A stretch of DNA of 32,698 nt from an uncultured Lachnospiraceae bacterium. Its GTDB lineage: Bacteria > Bacillota > Clostridia > Lachnospirales > Lachnospiraceae. Shown piece by piece: positions 32,510 to 32,698 of the stretch (position 1 is the first letter of the stretch; each line of letters starts with the position of its first letter). A model generated the notes under the pieces. That model did no database searches. It was given only the letters and a program-made list of their open reading frames with translations, and was not told where the DNA came from. The stretch covers positions 1 to 32,698 of the forward strand of contig CAJUHY010000030.1 in the NCBI GenBank assembly GCA_910585895.1, written 5' to 3'. The translations under genes were made by a program, and so were the position numbers.

Positions 32510-32698
32510 TCACACCTCCTTAAATTGGTTAAAAATATCCTGGATTGCCGCCATTCTTGGATCCGGCTCTGTTTTCTGGCACTGGCATTCTGTCAAATTG
32601 AGATTAGCTCCGCACCGTTTACAGATGCCTTTGCAATCTTCCCTGCACAGAACCTTCATTGGCCAACTCACCAAAATTTCTCCAAAAATAAGTTGATC
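32510..32698 (-). CDS. DUF177 (YceD) family protein, C-terminal part
   Basis: The last 62 residues of the protein are visible, the rest lying beyond the window edge. The Cys pattern LCREDCKGICKRCGANLN followed by CQC is the hallmark of DUF177 C-termini, suggesting metal binding. In other bacteria YceD relatives are linked to 23S rRNA or large-subunit assembly. It ends in a helix (MAAIQDIFNQF). Directly coupled to rpmF. Confidence 0.93.
   Translation of the reverse strand, partial: DQLIFGEILVSWPMKVLCREDCKGICKRCGANLNLTECQCQKTEPDPRMAAIQDIFNQFKEV

Noticed and set aside
1..32698. CRISPR arrays, tRNA or rRNA genes, prophage modules
   Set aside because: No regularly spaced repeats, no cloverleaf-like segments and no phage structural or integrase genes were seen.

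Overview
The window looks like chromosomal DNA of an anaerobic Firmicute, most likely a gut Lachnospiraceae (Clostridia). This is inferred from the gene families: a remnant resembling the Lachnospiraceae DUF6033 family, paired feoA genes before feoB, a short DtxR-type repressor, GHKL/LytTR two-component genes, secreted enzymes with tandem C-terminal Fn3 domains, and the DUF177-rpmF / plsX-acpP-rnc-smc-ftsY order. Purine-rich AGGAGG-type ribosome binding sites and consensus sigma-A promoters fit. Genus is not decidable by eye. No rRNA, tRNA, CRISPR array or intact mobile element was seen.

Layout. 1-880 is a decay zone: the start of a small membrane protein, a DUF6033-like fragment with an in-frame stop, and an IS30-type transposase fragment. 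882-5035 (minus) holds a HEAT-repeat/RNA-methyltransferase-like protein preceded by a secreted PL11 rhamnogalacturonan lyase. 5130-7620 (plus) is a complete polar amino acid ABC transporter operon with promoter and terminator. 7684-14268 (minus) holds a Gfo/Idh/MocA oxidoreductase, a membrane GGDEF protein, a GHKL sensor kinase, a LytTR response regulator and a sodium-dependent NSS-family transporter. Divergent from the transporter is an OPT peptide transporter followed by a lone PqqD-like protein (14467-16806, plus). A long AT-rich inverted repeat sits between the two divergent promoters.

16931-20231 is an iron module: feoA-feoA-feoB (minus), divergent from a short DtxR-family regulator (plus). 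Two near-identical TTAGTATA-NN-CTAA boxes are present, one exactly over the -10 of the feoA promoter and one in front of feoB. The regulator carries a Cys-Glu-His metal site like iron-type DtxR/IdeR, so a closed iron-responsive circuit can be read from the sequence.

20328-32698 (minus) holds an HD-GYP protein, a secreted SGNH/DUF4886-like hydrolase with Big2-like and Fn3 domains, threonine ammonia-lyase, ftsY, smc, rnc, acpP, plsX, a DUF624 membrane protein, rpmF and the end of a DUF177 (YceD) gene. This is a conserved fatty acid/division housekeeping cluster with ilvA and the hydrolase packed behind ftsY. I found no clearly new multi-gene system. The most unusual items are the OPT-PqqD pair, the transporter-linked signalling cluster with its inverted repeat, and the iron circuit.
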